64,000 nt of DNA, from contig NZ_RKLX01000007.1 of assembly GCF_004745505.1 (NCBI RefSeq), positions 1-64,000 on the forward strand, read 5' to 3'. Position 1 is the first letter of the stretch. The number at the start of each line of letters is the position of its first letter. The position numbers and the translations under genes were made by a program. Source of the stretch: Levilactobacillus suantsaiihabitans. Its GTDB lineage: Bacteria; Bacillota; Bacilli; Lactobacillales; Lactobacillaceae. The notes beneath the pieces were generated by a model that saw only the letters and a program-made list of their open reading frames with translations, was not told the origin of the DNA and searched no databases. Shown piece after piece: positions 25,478-35,627 of the stretch.

Positions 25478-28400
25478 TTACTCTGGTAAATTTTGAATCT
25501 GCTTTTTTGGTACTGCCAGCAGGTCCCCACTCGCTAACAAGTAGAGATACTGGCCGATGATCGGCTTGCCCGTCATCTGGGTCAAGGCCGCGGCGTACAA
25601 ATTCACCTGACCGCCATACCGGTCGAGCAACTTGGCTGCGCTTTGTGCCTTGGCCGCCAGGTTGACGTGGTCGGTCTTGTAGTCAAACAAGATCACCCCG
25701 GTCGGTGTTTCCAAATACCCATCCACGATCCCGTGGACCAGTACCTGCGAATCGGCTTCCTTAAAATCACGGAACAGGCTGCGCGCCGGCATCAACAGTG
25801 AAAATGGTACTTCCCGGTGTAACTCGTCCGGTGCCGCCAAGATCTGCTGACCCAACTCACTGGCATAGAATCGCAGAATGGCTTCCGGTTGGATGCGTTG
25901 CGCGACTTCTGTGGTCAGCACCTGATCGGCCACCAATTGGTCAATCACGGCTTGAACACTTGCCGCAGTTGGCGCGACGCTCACGTCGAGTTTTTGTAAG
26001 ACCAAATGCGTGGCGCTTCCAATTTCGGTAGGCAACGGTTCGCGCACCGTCTGGAGAAATTCCGGGCGGGCAAAGTCATGCGTCACAAACCGATGGCCCG
26101 TTTGCCCCGCGGCGCTGGCTTGGTACTCGCCAATCGTGGCGTTGTCGGGGTCTTCAAACAGGCGCTTGGCCTCCGAGACGGATTGGTAGGCCGTGGTCAC
26201 AGTCGCCGCCTGGTGCGGATAGCGAAAGTCCATGATGTGCTGCAACTGCTCGCCGTTGACCGCGCCCGGCGAGACCTGCGCGGCGGATTCACTGTTAGTC
26301 TTCAACCAGTCGACGGCGGCCGCGTTCACGTCCGCAGCCGGGGCCAGCTCGCTAGCCGTCGCAAAGGTCACCTTAAAGTTAGCGGGGTCGCCGGCCAAGC
26401 CGGAGAACGTCGCCGTTCCCTGTCGCAGGTCGTCGGGGAATTTGCCGTCTCTGACCAGACACATGCCAATCCAATCTAAGTAATTGGCGACCTTGCTCTT
26501 TTCCCGCAAGGTGGCATTTAAGACCAAGTCGGGACTCTGATAGGCCTGTTCCCAGGCGGTGATGGCCTCGGCTTGCGTCTTATGGGACCCCACGATGTAC
26601 AGGCGCGATTCGGCCCGGGTCAAGGCCACGTACAGCTTCCGCATTTCTTCGGCGAGACTGGCCCGCGAAATGGCTTGGGCGGTGACCAGCTTCTGCAGGC
26701 TCGGCGTTTTGACCCGACTGTCGGGATCCAGGTAGTCAATGCCGATACCACGGCGACCACTCATGACGTAATTGCCCTGTTGGTCTTGCTTGTTGAATTC
26801 GCGTGAGGCATCCATGATGAAGACGACGGGGAATTCCAACCCCTTACTGCCGTGGATCGTCATGACCGACACGGCATCCGTTGCCGATTGGACGGGTGCT
26901 CCAGCCAAGTCAGCTTCGCGTTCCTGGAGTCGTTCGACGAAGCGCACGAATTGGAAGAGGCCCTTGAAGCTGCTCTTTTCGTAGCTCTGCGCCCGTTCAT
27001 ACAGTGCGTGCAGGTTGGCCTGACGCTGTTCGCCGGCTGGCATCCCCCCGACGTAGTCCAAGAAGCCCGTGTCCTGGTAGATTCGCCAGATCAACGTCAC
27101 GAGTTCATTTTGTTGGGCCACGTCGCGGAAGGTCTGGAGCTGTTCCAAGAAGTGGCTGATCTTGTTGTACACATTCAGCTGAAAATCACTGGCTGTCGTG
27201 GCCGTAAAGGTCCGCTGATAGTGCAACAGGGCCTGGTAGTAGTCGCCGGTCTTCTGATTGATCCGCAATTGGGCGAGCTCATTTTCATTCAGGCCGACGA
27301 TGGGCGAGCGCAGGACCGCCGCCAACGGGATATCCTGATACGGGTTGTCGATGATCTTTAACAGCGCCATCATGATTTGGATCTCGGTGGTCTTGAAGTA
27401 GTTTTGCGCATCGTTGACCACGACCGGAATCCCCAGCCGTCGCAACTCATCGGTGATGATCAGGTTATTGGTTCGCGTCGGCGTCAACAGGGTGATGTCA
27501 CCGTACGAGATTGGCCGCACCTTTTTTTCATCGCGGTCATAAAATGGCGTCTTGGCGCCCACCAATTCCTGAATCTTCTTCCCCACCAATAGGACTTCGC
27601 CTTGATGCTTGTTGTCCACCTGAAAAGTGGCGTCGACCGGCTCGCCATCCGTGGCTGCGGCCTCATCCCCCTCGGTCAAATAGACCAACAACTCGGCCGT
27701 ACTGGTCACATCAGGTGCCTGGTCATCGTAGTAGGTGGCGCCATATTTCAACTGGGCCGACCCGGTATAGGCGATCTCACCCAATTCCCGGTCCATCAGC
27801 TGTTTGAAAATCAAATTGGTAAAGTCATCCACGTTGCGCATCGAACGGAAATTCTCGGCCAAGACGATCAGCTGCCCATCGTCACTGTCCGTGGCGTAAC
27901 GGTCGGTCTTGTCCATGAACAAGGTTGGGTCGGCCTGCCGGAAACGATAGATCGACTGCTTGACGTCGCCCACCATAAACAGGTTCCCGTGGGGCGCCGG
28001 CCGGGCAATGGCCGTTAAGATGGCCTCTTGTAAGCCGTTGGTATCCTGGTACTCATCGACCATGATCTCTTGATATTGGTCGCGCAACTGCGCCGCCACC
28101 TGCCAGGATTGGTCAGTGTCACTGGTCAAGATCTCCAGCGCTGCGTGTTCAATGTCGGCAAAATCCAAGACGTGCCGTCGCTGCTTTTCCTGGCGGTAGG
28201 CGTCTCGAAAGGCCGTCACGACCCGGGCCAATTCGCCGACCAGTTCCCCGGACTTGGCGATGGTCGTTAGGGCCTGCTCTTCCGTTTGCAGCAAGTAAGA
28301 CGTCTGTAATGCCGCTAACTGCTTACGGGCCGGGTCATAGTACGTGGTCTTGAGCTCGTTATAAACGGGATAATCTTCATTATTCTTGCGAATGGCCGGC

Positions 28401-29266
28401 ATCCGTCCCCAGGCAAAGTTTTGAATCGCCGCGCGCAACGCGTTCCAGCTATCGCCATCGACCAGGTCTTGAATCTCTTGCAACTGGCCGAGCAGCGGGT
28501 CCAAGTGGTCCTGTTGTTTGGTCAGGTTGGCCTGAACGGCGAGCTGGCGGGCACTGGTCAGGTCGGCTTTGACCTGTTGCAGTTGCTCGGTAAATAGCGG
28601 CTTGATCCGTTGCCGATAAAAGGTCGTGCCGGTCAGGTGGTCGCTGTCCAACTGGTAAGGTTGGGGCAAGGCCGCCAGCCAGGCCGCGGGATCCGGTGTT
28701 GCGTTGGCAAACGTATAGGTCTGTTGGACCAAGTCGGCCAACCCCTGATCGTTCCGGTCTCCCGAGAAGTTTTCAGTCAGCCGCGCAAATAGCCCCGAGT
28801 CATCATCGGCATAGAGTTGTTCACGCAGGTCGGCCCAGACCTCGTCACGCAGCAGCGCATTTTCCGTTTCGTCCGCCAACAACCGAAAGACCGGATCCTG
28901 GTCGATGACGTAATAGTAATGCTGCAGAATGCGCAGACAAAAGGCATCTAGCGTACTGATATCAGCGACCGGCAGCTGGTTGAGTTGCCGGAGATAAAAT
29001 TGTTGCTGCTCGCTGTTGCCTTGATTGGCCGCCAATTCCTTGCGCATCTCGGTTTGAATACGGTCGCGCATTTCCGCTGCGGCGGCCTTGGTGAAGGTTA
29101 CGATCAGAATGTGGTCGATCCCCATCCCCGCCTTGAGGTGTTCGATCACCCGTTGGACCAGCACCCGGGTCTTCCCGGAACCGGCCGAAGCGGAGACCAA
29201 CAGGTTGTTGCCCGTCTGGAAAATGGCTTGGTGTTGGCTTTTGGTATAGTTAAATTTCGTGCTCAT
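25478..29266 (-). CDS. addA: AddAB helicase/nuclease subunit A (RexA)
   Basis: ATP-dependent helicase and exonuclease that processes double-strand ends for recombination and Chi recognition. The 1262-residue protein has the Walker A LVSASAGSGKTRVL (about 22-35), Walker B/DExx IMVDEYQDTNGLQ (about 407), further SF1 motifs (TIHGSKGLEFPVVF, LYVALTRAE) and the C-terminal RecB nuclease motif VILFDYKTD (about 1205). It overlaps the end of addB by 17 bases, so the two are translationally coupled. Confidence 0.97.
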   Translation of the reverse strand: MSTKFNYTKSQHQAIFQTGNNLLVSASAGSGKTRVLVQRVIEHLKAGMGIDHILIVTFTKAAAAEMRDRIQTEMRKELAANQGNSEQQQFYLRQLNQLPVADISTLDAFCLRILQHYYYVIDQDPVFRLLADETENALLRDEVWADLREQLYADDDSGLFARLTENFSGDRNDQGLADLVQQTYTFANATPDPAAWLAALPQPYQLDSDHLTGTTFYRQRIKPLFTEQLQQVKADLTSARQLAVQANLTKQQDHLDPLLGQLQEIQDLVDGDSWNALRAAIQNFAWGRMPAIRKNNEDYPVYNELKTTYYDPARKQLAALQTSYLLQTEEQALTTIAKSGELVGELARVVTAFRDAYRQEKQRRHVLDFADIEHAALEILTSDTDQSWQVAAQLRDQYQEIMVDEYQDTNGLQEAILTAIARPAPHGNLFMVGDVKQSIYRFRQADPTLFMDKTDRYATDSDDGQLIVLAENFRSMRNVDDFTNLIFKQLMDRELGEIAYTGSAQLKYGATYYDDQAPDVTSTAELLVYLTEGDEAAATDGEPVDATFQVDNKHQGEVLLVGKKIQELVGAKTPFYDRDEKKVRPISYGDITLLTPTRTNNLIITDELRRLGIPVVVNDAQNYFKTTEIQIMMALLKIIDNPYQDIPLAAVLRSPIVGLNENELAQLRINQKTGDYYQALLHYQRTFTATTASDFQLNVYNKISHFLEQLQTFRDVAQQNELVTLIWRIYQDTGFLDYVGGMPAGEQRQANLHALYERAQSYEKSSFKGLFQFVRFVERLQEREADLAGAPVQSATDAVSVMTIHGSKGLEFPVVFIMDASREFNKQDQQGNYVMSGRRGIGIDYLDPDSRVKTPSLQKLVTAQAISRASLAEEMRKLYVALTRAESRLYIVGSHKTQAEAITAWEQAYQSPDLVLNATLREKSKVANYLDWIGMCLVRDGKFPDDLRQGTATFSGLAGDPANFKVTFATASELAPAADVNAAAVDWLKTNSESAAQVSPGAVNGEQLQHIMDFRYPHQAATVTTAYQSVSEAKRLFEDPDNATIGEYQASAAGQTGHRFVTHDFARPEFLQTVREPLPTEIGSATHLVLQKLDVSVAPTAASVQAVIDQLVADQVLTTEVAQRIQPEAILRFYASELGQQILAAPDELHREVPFSLLMPARSLFRDFKEADSQVLVHGIVDGYLETPTGVILFDYKTDHVNLAAKAQSAAKLLDRYGGQVNLYAAALTQMTGKPIIGQYLYLLASGDLLAVPKKQIQNLPE

Positions 29267-32200
29267 CGGGGCCCTCCTGTCCTTGTTCTGCCTTGATTTT
29301 GGCCATGACGTCGGCCTTCTTCAACGACGCGAGATCGCGGTAGTTATTTTCCTTGAGTAACGGGTCAAACTGCATGATCGACTTGTACGGCGAGTATTGC
29401 AGGGCCGTGCGACTCTGTTGGCGGTACGGCGCCAGGTCCACGTGACCGTCGAAAATTTCCGTGGCCGCGCGCTTGATCAACCGTTCCGTGTGCGCCAGTA
29501 GTAATTTCAACTCGGCGGGGTTCACCAGCAACTTGCCGTATGAACTGATGCCCTTCTTGGTCTTCCGCAAGCCGCGGAACAGCAAGGAACTACCGGTGAA
29601 GTCCGGGTCGGCAAACAGCGTATCCAAGTTCGTCAACAGATCCGGGTCATCCAACAAGAGGCCTTGATACTGTTCGGCCTTCAGTAAGGCATCCCCCAGG
29701 TCCGTGCCCAACACGTCGGCCGCCTTTAAAATTGGATTTTGTAAATGTAGGTAGACGGCCCCCGCCAGTTCGGCATCTTTGGCTGTCACGTTGTCCAAGA
29801 GTTCCGGCATGTTTTTTTGCACGGCATCCAGGTACGTCAGCATTTGCATAGCTTGGCCGTAGTAAGCGTCTTGGTAGCTGAACTTGTGCTCCGAACTCTT
29901 GTAATCCACGATACCCAGGTAGGTCTTGTCGTTGACCTGCATGGCATCCAGTCGGTCGATCCGTCCGCGGACCGTGACCTGGCGTTGGTTGCCCACATCA
30001 AAGGACAGCGCCGCCAAGCCGTGTTCATCGCCCAGCCCAAATTGGACCTCGGTACGCTTGGGCCGAAACTTGGTGCGCTTGCTTTGTTCCTGTAGGGTCG
30101 ACGCCATTCGCCGCATGGTCTTGATCAATTGCTCCCGAATGTAGGTCATCCGGTGCGAGCTCTCCAGGATGGCAAACTGCGGATTGGCCGTCGTGTCAAG
30201 AATCTTGGCAATCACCTCGTCCGTCATTTCGCGCAGTTGCTGGTCATCCATCTCGGCTAAATCGAGATGCTGGCGGTTCACCAGCTTCATCAGCCCGTCT
30301 AAGGTCGCGTGGAAGAACTCCCCGGTGCTGGCCGGGGACAGCTCAAACACGTCGCGTTCCTGCAGTTTCAAGCCGTATTTGAGATAATAGGCGTACGGGT
30401 TGGCGTAGTATTCCTCCAGCTTAGAAATGGAAGTGTTGATCTTATTGCCGTACAGCTGAGTCACAATGTCTGGCGTCAGCGGCGTCGGCACGTTGCGGTA
30501 GCTGAGACTACCCAGTAACTTGGTCGTTAGCTCCCCGTAATTGGGGTCCGCGCGCAACAGATGCAACACGTACAACCAGGCATTCGACAGCGGCTTTTCG
30601 CGTAACTGGCTGTCGTGACCAGCCTGGACCAAGTGGCGCAGGGTCGTCCGCCGCGTACCGATGAACGGCAGAATGTCGTCGTCTTCGGCCTGCGGTGTGG
30701 CCGCCGCAATCTGGGTCGGTAGCTGGAAATAGTCCCGAATCCGCGCCACGTACGGCGAGATCTGCAGGCCGTTGTGGTCCGCATCGCTGGTGACCGGGTA
30801 ACTGAAGATCAGCTGCTCGCTGCCACTCAAAAAGGCCAGGTAGTTCAAGTAGGGTTCACCGGCCAATTGGGTGGCGGCATCGTCGCGCAGGTAGCTATTT
30901 TCATCGACCTGCTGGAGCTGTTCGCTCAGGTCCTGGCGGTCATTGTCCGCTAGTAGCGTGGTCGGGACCTGATCATCCGGCATAGCATCGGCCGTGGCCC
31001 CCATCAGGAAGGTGATCTTGCGGTTATTGGCCTGCACGATCCCACTTTCAGAAATCGTGACCTGATCCAATGTCGAAGGAATCTGGTTGAACTTGGCACC
31101 CGCAAAACCGGCCTGCAGGAGCGCCTGAAAGTCGGCCTGGTCGAAGGGCGTATCCCCTAAGATCGTGTGGAACTCGTCTAAGATTTGGCAGAAGGTCCCC
31201 CAGGTCTGTTCGGGCTGCCCCGCTTTGACCAGGTCTCCGGCATCAATGGCTTGGTCCCGCCAAGCCATCAAGCGGTCGGCAACACCGGCATTGGCCAAGA
31301 ATTGGTAAAGCACGGCGACGGCCTCGGTATAGGTCTTGGCCTGCTTGAGGTGGGCAAAAAATGGTGGCAGGGTCTGTTTGACAAAATGCCGGATCACGTT
31401 GATCTGTGCGGTCGTTTGCTGGTCCTTGGTGGTCTGTACCCCGCCATCCCCATTGGCAAAGCGGTTGAAGACCCAGTCGGCTTCTTGCGTCCAGCGGTGT
31501 TGGCCTTCGTAGCCATTCTTTAAGACCAGGTTTTCGGTCAACGCCAAGGCTTGCCGATAGGCTGGTAGCGCCATCGGTTGGCCGTTTGCTTGTTTGGGCA
31601 GGAGCAGCTCGGATTTCAAGACCCGAAAGACGTCGGCGTAGCGGTAATTTTTACGCTGCACGTCAAACAGGGCGTTGAGCAACTCAACAAAGGGGTGATC
31701 AGCCATTTGCACATCGGCGTCATCAAAATACGGGATGGCCTGCGCCTGAAAAATAGGCGCGATCACGGTTTGATAAGCGTCCAAATGCCGGGCCAACACT
31801 AAGAAGTCTTGGTACCGGTACTTGCCGGTCGCCACTAGCTGACGAATCTGCGTCGCCACGCGCGAGACCTCGACGTAGCGGTTGTCGGCCTGGACAATCT
31901 GAATATTTTGCGGCGTTGTGGCGGCGTGGGCCGGCAAGGGCGTCAGCGTGTTGCTGGCTTGCCAGTAGTCATCGAGTGCCTGGAGGTCCGCCGACACCCG
32001 CGCGGATTTAGCCCGACCGTCGACCAATACCCGCACGTGGTTGGCCTGCGCCACCGCGTACAATTGGTGGTAGGTCTTGGCCGATTGAAAGAACAAGTTG
32101 GTCGGATCGGGCAAGTCTTGCGGGTAGGCCTTATCCAGGTTCAAGGCCACCGTCACGCTAGCCGCCTGTTGAATCAAAACGGCAACCAGCTGGCGTTCCT

Positions 32201-32855
32201 GGGCACTCAACTGGGAGAAGCCCTCTAAGTAAAAATGCGCGTGGCTGAGGTCGACGCGTTGGGTCAAATAATCGGCCAGCTGATTCAGCAGGTCGGTGTT
32301 TTCAATGTATTTGTCCGCCATCTGGGCTTCAAAGGCGTCATAGATGATCATCAGATCGTGCAGCTTGGCCTGCAGATCGGCGTTGGTGCTGGGCAGCTGA
32401 TCGATGGCACTCATCAGATCCGCGGCCGTGACTTGGCCGACCTTGAATTCGGCCAGCTGGGTCGTCAACTGACTGACAAAGCCGGGCCGGTCCACTTCCC
32501 CCCGGAAAATGGTCAGCTCGTCGGCATGGCTTTGGATGATCTGATAGATCAACATGTTGAGCCCCGCCGTGGAGACTCGGGGCAACTGATAGACCGGTTC
32601 ATTTTTCATGAAAAACCAGGCTAACCGGGTAAATGAAAAGACCTGGACCTGCGTCTGAGCAAACAGCGGCTGGTCCGGCGCCAACTGGGCCTTTAACGCG
32701 GCCAAGACGTCGACTTCTGTTTCAAACTTGATATGGTTCGGCACCAAATAGTAGCCCTGATTCGCGGGCTGGTCGCTCACCTGTTGCGCAAGGGCCGTGA
32801 CCATGGGCGTCCGGTGATCCTGTCCGGCGCTGCCCAAAATAAATTGTAAACTCAT
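29250..32855 (-). CDS. addB: AddAB helicase/nuclease subunit B (RexB type)
   Basis: The 1201-residue partner of AddA. The N-terminal nucleotide loop GSAGQDHRT lacks the GKT of a real Walker A. The C-terminal nuclease motif LGIVDYKSSEHKF is intact. Where Bacillus AddB has an iron-sulfur Cys before the nuclease domain, this protein reads YYANPYAYYLKYGLKL, with no Cys. Both features fit the RexB subgroup of lactic acid bacteria. It is the first gene of the addB-addA operon. Confidence 0.93.
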   Translation of the reverse strand: MSLQFILGSAGQDHRTPMVTALAQQVSDQPANQGYYLVPNHIKFETEVDVLAALKAQLAPDQPLFAQTQVQVFSFTRLAWFFMKNEPVYQLPRVSTAGLNMLIYQIIQSHADELTIFRGEVDRPGFVSQLTTQLAEFKVGQVTAADLMSAIDQLPSTNADLQAKLHDLMIIYDAFEAQMADKYIENTDLLNQLADYLTQRVDLSHAHFYLEGFSQLSAQERQLVAVLIQQAASVTVALNLDKAYPQDLPDPTNLFFQSAKTYHQLYAVAQANHVRVLVDGRAKSARVSADLQALDDYWQASNTLTPLPAHAATTPQNIQIVQADNRYVEVSRVATQIRQLVATGKYRYQDFLVLARHLDAYQTVIAPIFQAQAIPYFDDADVQMADHPFVELLNALFDVQRKNYRYADVFRVLKSELLLPKQANGQPMALPAYRQALALTENLVLKNGYEGQHRWTQEADWVFNRFANGDGGVQTTKDQQTTAQINVIRHFVKQTLPPFFAHLKQAKTYTEAVAVLYQFLANAGVADRLMAWRDQAIDAGDLVKAGQPEQTWGTFCQILDEFHTILGDTPFDQADFQALLQAGFAGAKFNQIPSTLDQVTISESGIVQANNRKITFLMGATADAMPDDQVPTTLLADNDRQDLSEQLQQVDENSYLRDDAATQLAGEPYLNYLAFLSGSEQLIFSYPVTSDADHNGLQISPYVARIRDYFQLPTQIAAATPQAEDDDILPFIGTRRTTLRHLVQAGHDSQLREKPLSNAWLYVLHLLRADPNYGELTTKLLGSLSYRNVPTPLTPDIVTQLYGNKINTSISKLEEYYANPYAYYLKYGLKLQERDVFELSPASTGEFFHATLDGLMKLVNRQHLDLAEMDDQQLREMTDEVIAKILDTTANPQFAILESSHRMTYIREQLIKTMRRMASTLQEQSKRTKFRPKRTEVQFGLGDEHGLAALSFDVGNQRQVTVRGRIDRLDAMQVNDKTYLGIVDYKSSEHKFSYQDAYYGQAMQMLTYLDAVQKNMPELLDNVTAKDAELAGAVYLHLQNPILKAADVLGTDLGDALLKAEQYQGLLLDDPDLLTNLDTLFADPDFTGSSLLFRGLRKTKKGISSYGKLLVNPAELKLLLAHTERLIKRAATEIFDGHVDLAPYRQQSRTALQYSPYKSIMQFDPLLKENNYRDLASLKKADVMAKIKAEQGQEGPDEHEI

Positions 32856-32889
32856 CAGCCATCCTCCAATTTCGTAGTCGTCTTAGTTG

Positions 32890-32917
32890 ATTATATTCTA
32901 GCATATCCAGCAGTAAA
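32890..32917 (-). promoter_or_regulatory. addBA promoter
   Basis: Minus strand: TTTACT (32912-32917), 16 bases, perfect TATAAT (32890-32895), with GGAGG before the addB ATG. Confidence 0.7.
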
Positions 32918-33037
32918 AGCGAACAAATGTTTGCCATAAATTTCGTGATAATGGACAACTTTACGGGCCATTTTTCTGAAAGCGTGCTACACTGAATTAT
33001 AATATTAAAAAATGGTGAGAAAGCGAGTGGGTAGTTT

Positions 33038-34180
33038 ATGAAAGATAGTGCAGCAGTGCAGATTTTACAAGACTTAGTCAGCATTAATTCCGTCAACGGC
33101 AACGAGGAAGCCGTCGCAACCTATATTCAGCAGCTCTTTGCCGAACACGGCATTTCCGCCAAGCTGATTCCGTACGCACCGGGCCGTAGCAACGTGGTGG
33201 CTGAAATCGGGGACCCCACCAGCGACAACGTCTTTGCGTTGGCCGGTCACTTGGACACCGTGGCCACCGGCGATTTGGCCGACTGGCAGTTCGACCCGTT
33301 TAGCGCCCACATCGCCGACAATACCCTGTACGGTCGGGGTGCGGCGGACATGAAGAGCGGGCTCGCCGGCATGCTGATCACCTTCATCGACCTGGCCGAT
33401 GCCCACGTTAAGCTCAACGGCCGCCTGCGCTTCATCGGGACCGTCGGCGAAGAAAACGGCGCCATGGGCTCCCGGATGTTGACCGAACAAGGCTATGCTG
33501 ATGATCTGTCCGGCATGGTCATCGGTGAACCGACCGGCGGCAACCTGGTCTACGCGCACAACGGCTCACTGAACTACCACGTTTATTCACGCGGGGTTGG
33601 CGCCCACAGCTCCATGCCCGAAAAAGGCGTCAACGCCATTACGAATTTAATTAAATACGTGACCGCCGAAGCCACCGAATTTGACGACGCACCGGTCAGC
33701 CCCGAACTCGGGCCGCTGGTCCACAGCGTGACGGTCTTCAACGGTGGCGAACAGGTCAACAGCATCCCCGCCAAGGCCGAACTCCAAGGCAACATCCGGC
33801 CGATTCCGGAATTCGACAACGCCGCGGTCATTCAGCGACTCAACGAGACTGTCGATCGTCTCAACCAAGAAGACGGTGTGGACCTGACGCTACACGTGGA
33901 CTACAGTTTCAAACCCATCATCAGCGCACAGGATTCACCACTCGTCAAGGCCACCAAAGCCATCGCTGACGCCGAATTCGGCCACCCCATCGACCTGCAA
34001 GTGATCCATGGCGCCACCGACGCATCGGAATTCACCAAGTCCGCCAACGCCTTCCCCGTCATCGTTTACGGGGCCGGCAAATGGTACGACGCCCACTCAC
34101 TCAACGAATCTGTTGACCTGGACGAGTTCCACCACGTCCAACACGTTTATGAACAGCTGGTCAAGCAACTGCTGGCTTAA
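33038..34180 (+). CDS. M20 family peptidase, ArgE/DapE type
   Basis: A 380-residue metallo-hydrolase. Metal ligands are visible in AGHLDTVATGD, GRGAADMKSG, TVGEENGAMGS (catalytic Glu pair) and GATDASEF, with the dimerisation domain between. Such proteins are usually annotated succinyl-diaminopimelate desuccinylase, but lysine-type lactobacilli often use them as peptidases or deacylases, so the substrate is open. A TATAAT at 32998-33003 lies 35 bases upstream. It is monocistronic. Confidence 0.88.
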   Translation: MKDSAAVQILQDLVSINSVNGNEEAVATYIQQLFAEHGISAKLIPYAPGRSNVVAEIGDPTSDNVFALAGHLDTVATGDLADWQFDPFSAHIADNTLYGRGAADMKSGLAGMLITFIDLADAHVKLNGRLRFIGTVGEENGAMGSRMLTEQGYADDLSGMVIGEPTGGNLVYAHNGSLNYHVYSRGVGAHSSMPEKGVNAITNLIKYVTAEATEFDDAPVSPELGPLVHSVTVFNGGEQVNSIPAKAELQGNIRPIPEFDNAAVIQRLNETVDRLNQEDGVDLTLHVDYSFKPIISAQDSPLVKATKAIADAEFGHPIDLQVIHGATDASEFTKSANAFPVIVYGAGKWYDAHSLNESVDLDEFHHVQHVYEQLVKQLLA

Positions 34181-34189
34181 GCTAGCTGA

Positions 34190-34245
34190 ATAAAAAACGA
34201 TTAGTCTCACGGGAAAATGTTCCACGTGAAACTAATCGTTTTTTT
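34190..34245. terminator. bidirectional terminator between the M20 gene and the deacetylase
   Basis: AAAACGATTAGT and ACTAATCGTTTT arms with T-runs on both strands; the upper right arm carries the parS-like site. Confidence 0.8.
34219..34234 (+). promoter_or_regulatory. parS-like ParB site 1
   Basis: TGTTCCACGTGAAACT matches the Firmicute parS consensus TGTTNCACGTGAAACA at all but the last position. Part of the match also pairs in the terminator stem. Confidence 0.6.
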
Positions 34246-35272
34246 ATTTACCGACAATGCGCGAATCGTGCGCGCCAAAGTACTGCAACCCGGGCAACGC
34301 CTGATTGTTCAGTAATTCGCTGACCGTGACCAATTTGTAGCCTTTGGCCTTCAGTCGTTTGATAATGGTTGGTACCGCGGCGACGGATTGCTTATGAACA
34401 TCATGCATCAAAATGATGTCGCCCCCGCGCGTGTCTTTCATGACTTCCTTAATATCCGCTTGAGCGTTCAGGTAAGCCCAGTCACGTGAATCCACCGACC
34501 ACCGAATGATCGGTTGCTGGATCTTGCGACCTTCCGCGGCGGTAATGCTGCCGTATGGCGGCCGAACGTATTGTGGCAAGGTCTTCGTGGCCTGATAAAT
34601 GGCCTGGTTGGTCCGCATGACCTGTTGGGCCGTCTTCTTGGTCCCAATGCTGCCAAAATTCGGGTGATTCCAGGAATGGTTCGCTAACTCATTGCCATTT
34701 GCCAAAACGGCGCGGGCAATCTTCGGATAGCGTTTGACACTCTGCCCCACCTCAAAGAACGTGGCGTGCACGTGTGCTTTCTTCAACGTTTTCAACAGGC
34801 GCGGCGTCAGGGTCTTGTCCGGACCATCGTCAAAGGTCAAAGCCACCATCTTCTTGGTATTCACCTTCTGGGTCCGATTGGCCTTCGGTAAGTACTGATT
34901 GACGATCTTGCCCGTTAACGCGCTGTAGGGCACCGTCACGTGGGTCAGCTTAAAGCTATTCTTCAGCAGTGGCATCCGCAGCCCCTGCTTTGCCAAGCCC
35001 GCCTTCTTGGTCATATGTGTGGGCAATTTTACCTGATAGACAGCCGGCACGCGGCTACTCTTGGCCTTAGTGGTCTGTAAAATGGCTTGGCGCGCCGCCT
35101 CACGGACGGCCGCCAGCCGATGGGTATTGTGTTTGGTCATCTGACCATACGTCACCATTTTGATCGTCGTGGTGGGTTTTGCCTTTGCTGGGGCCACGAC
35201 TGGCGCGGATCCCCAGCCCAGTGCTAGTGCAGCGAAAACTGTCCCCAAAAGCAATTGACAATACCTGTTCAT
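34244..35272 (-). CDS. secreted polysaccharide deacetylase
   Basis: A 342-residue exported protein: N-terminal signal or anchor (CQLLLGTVFAALALGWGSAP), a linker domain, then a NodB domain with its five motifs TFDDGPD, NHSWNHP, RPPYG, WSVDSRDW and LMHDVH. The metal triad Asp-His-His is intact. It probably deacetylates peptidoglycan GlcNAc or another cell-wall sugar, which would give lysozyme resistance. ATG 35272 has GGAGGG 5 bases upstream; the longer frame to 35359 has no ribosome site. Confidence 0.93.
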   Translation of the reverse strand: MNRYCQLLLGTVFAALALGWGSAPVVAPAKAKPTTTIKMVTYGQMTKHNTHRLAAVREAARQAILQTTKAKSSRVPAVYQVKLPTHMTKKAGLAKQGLRMPLLKNSFKLTHVTVPYSALTGKIVNQYLPKANRTQKVNTKKMVALTFDDGPDKTLTPRLLKTLKKAHVHATFFEVGQSVKRYPKIARAVLANGNELANHSWNHPNFGSIGTKKTAQQVMRTNQAIYQATKTLPQYVRPPYGSITAAEGRKIQQPIIRWSVDSRDWAYLNAQADIKEVMKDTRGGDIILMHDVHKQSVAAVPTIIKRLKAKGYKLVTVSELLNNQALPGLQYFGAHDSRIVGK

Positions 35273-35370
35273 GATCTCCCTCCTCCAAAAAAAGATTGTT
35301 TCTCTCTTATTTACCTCTATCTTACCAGTTTTGCCCGGGGCGTAGGGCGTTGATACCAAAATGTCACAAA

Positions 35371-35400
35371 AAAGGTGCCGGTTAGTTTGGTAACCGACAC
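35371..35400 (-). terminator. terminator of the 35628 gene
   Basis: Minus strand: GTGTCGGTTA-CCAAAC-TAACCGGCAC followed by TTTTTTG. It lies about 230 bases after the gene, with repeat sequence in between. Confidence 0.75.
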
Positions 35401-35516
35401 TTGCTGACTTTATTACCGTTTTAATCGCCTGCTTAAATGCTGTGTGCCATTAATCTTTCGTGAGCGAATTGGTCAAACCACTGGTAACATAACCGCCATG
35501 GCCCACTCCCTAACAA

Positions 35517-35604
35517 AAGAGAGTGAAACCGGCTACCTCTTAGCACACGTTTCAGCTATGTAAAGGTGACGCGAAGAGTCTGGGCAGTCCTGTCCCAGGT
35601 TCCT
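35517..35604 (+). repeat. structured repeat B, degenerate tail-half copy
   Basis: GAGTGAAACCGGCTACC, ACACGTTTCAGCTATGTAAA and a tail hairpin GAGTCTGGGC/GTCCCAGGTT match the second half of the B copy at 60320-60410. This is the one copy without a sense-strand gene immediately upstream. 35405-35516 holds further weak similarity and nothing else. Confidence 0.6.
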
Positions 35605-35627
35605 AACAAAAAGGCGACCAACTCGCG

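Noticed and set aside
26006-32624. Many plus-strand frames of 70-170 codons opposite addA and addB
   Set aside because: They are antisense shadows of GC-rich coding sequence; the minus-strand proteins have clear motifs and full length.
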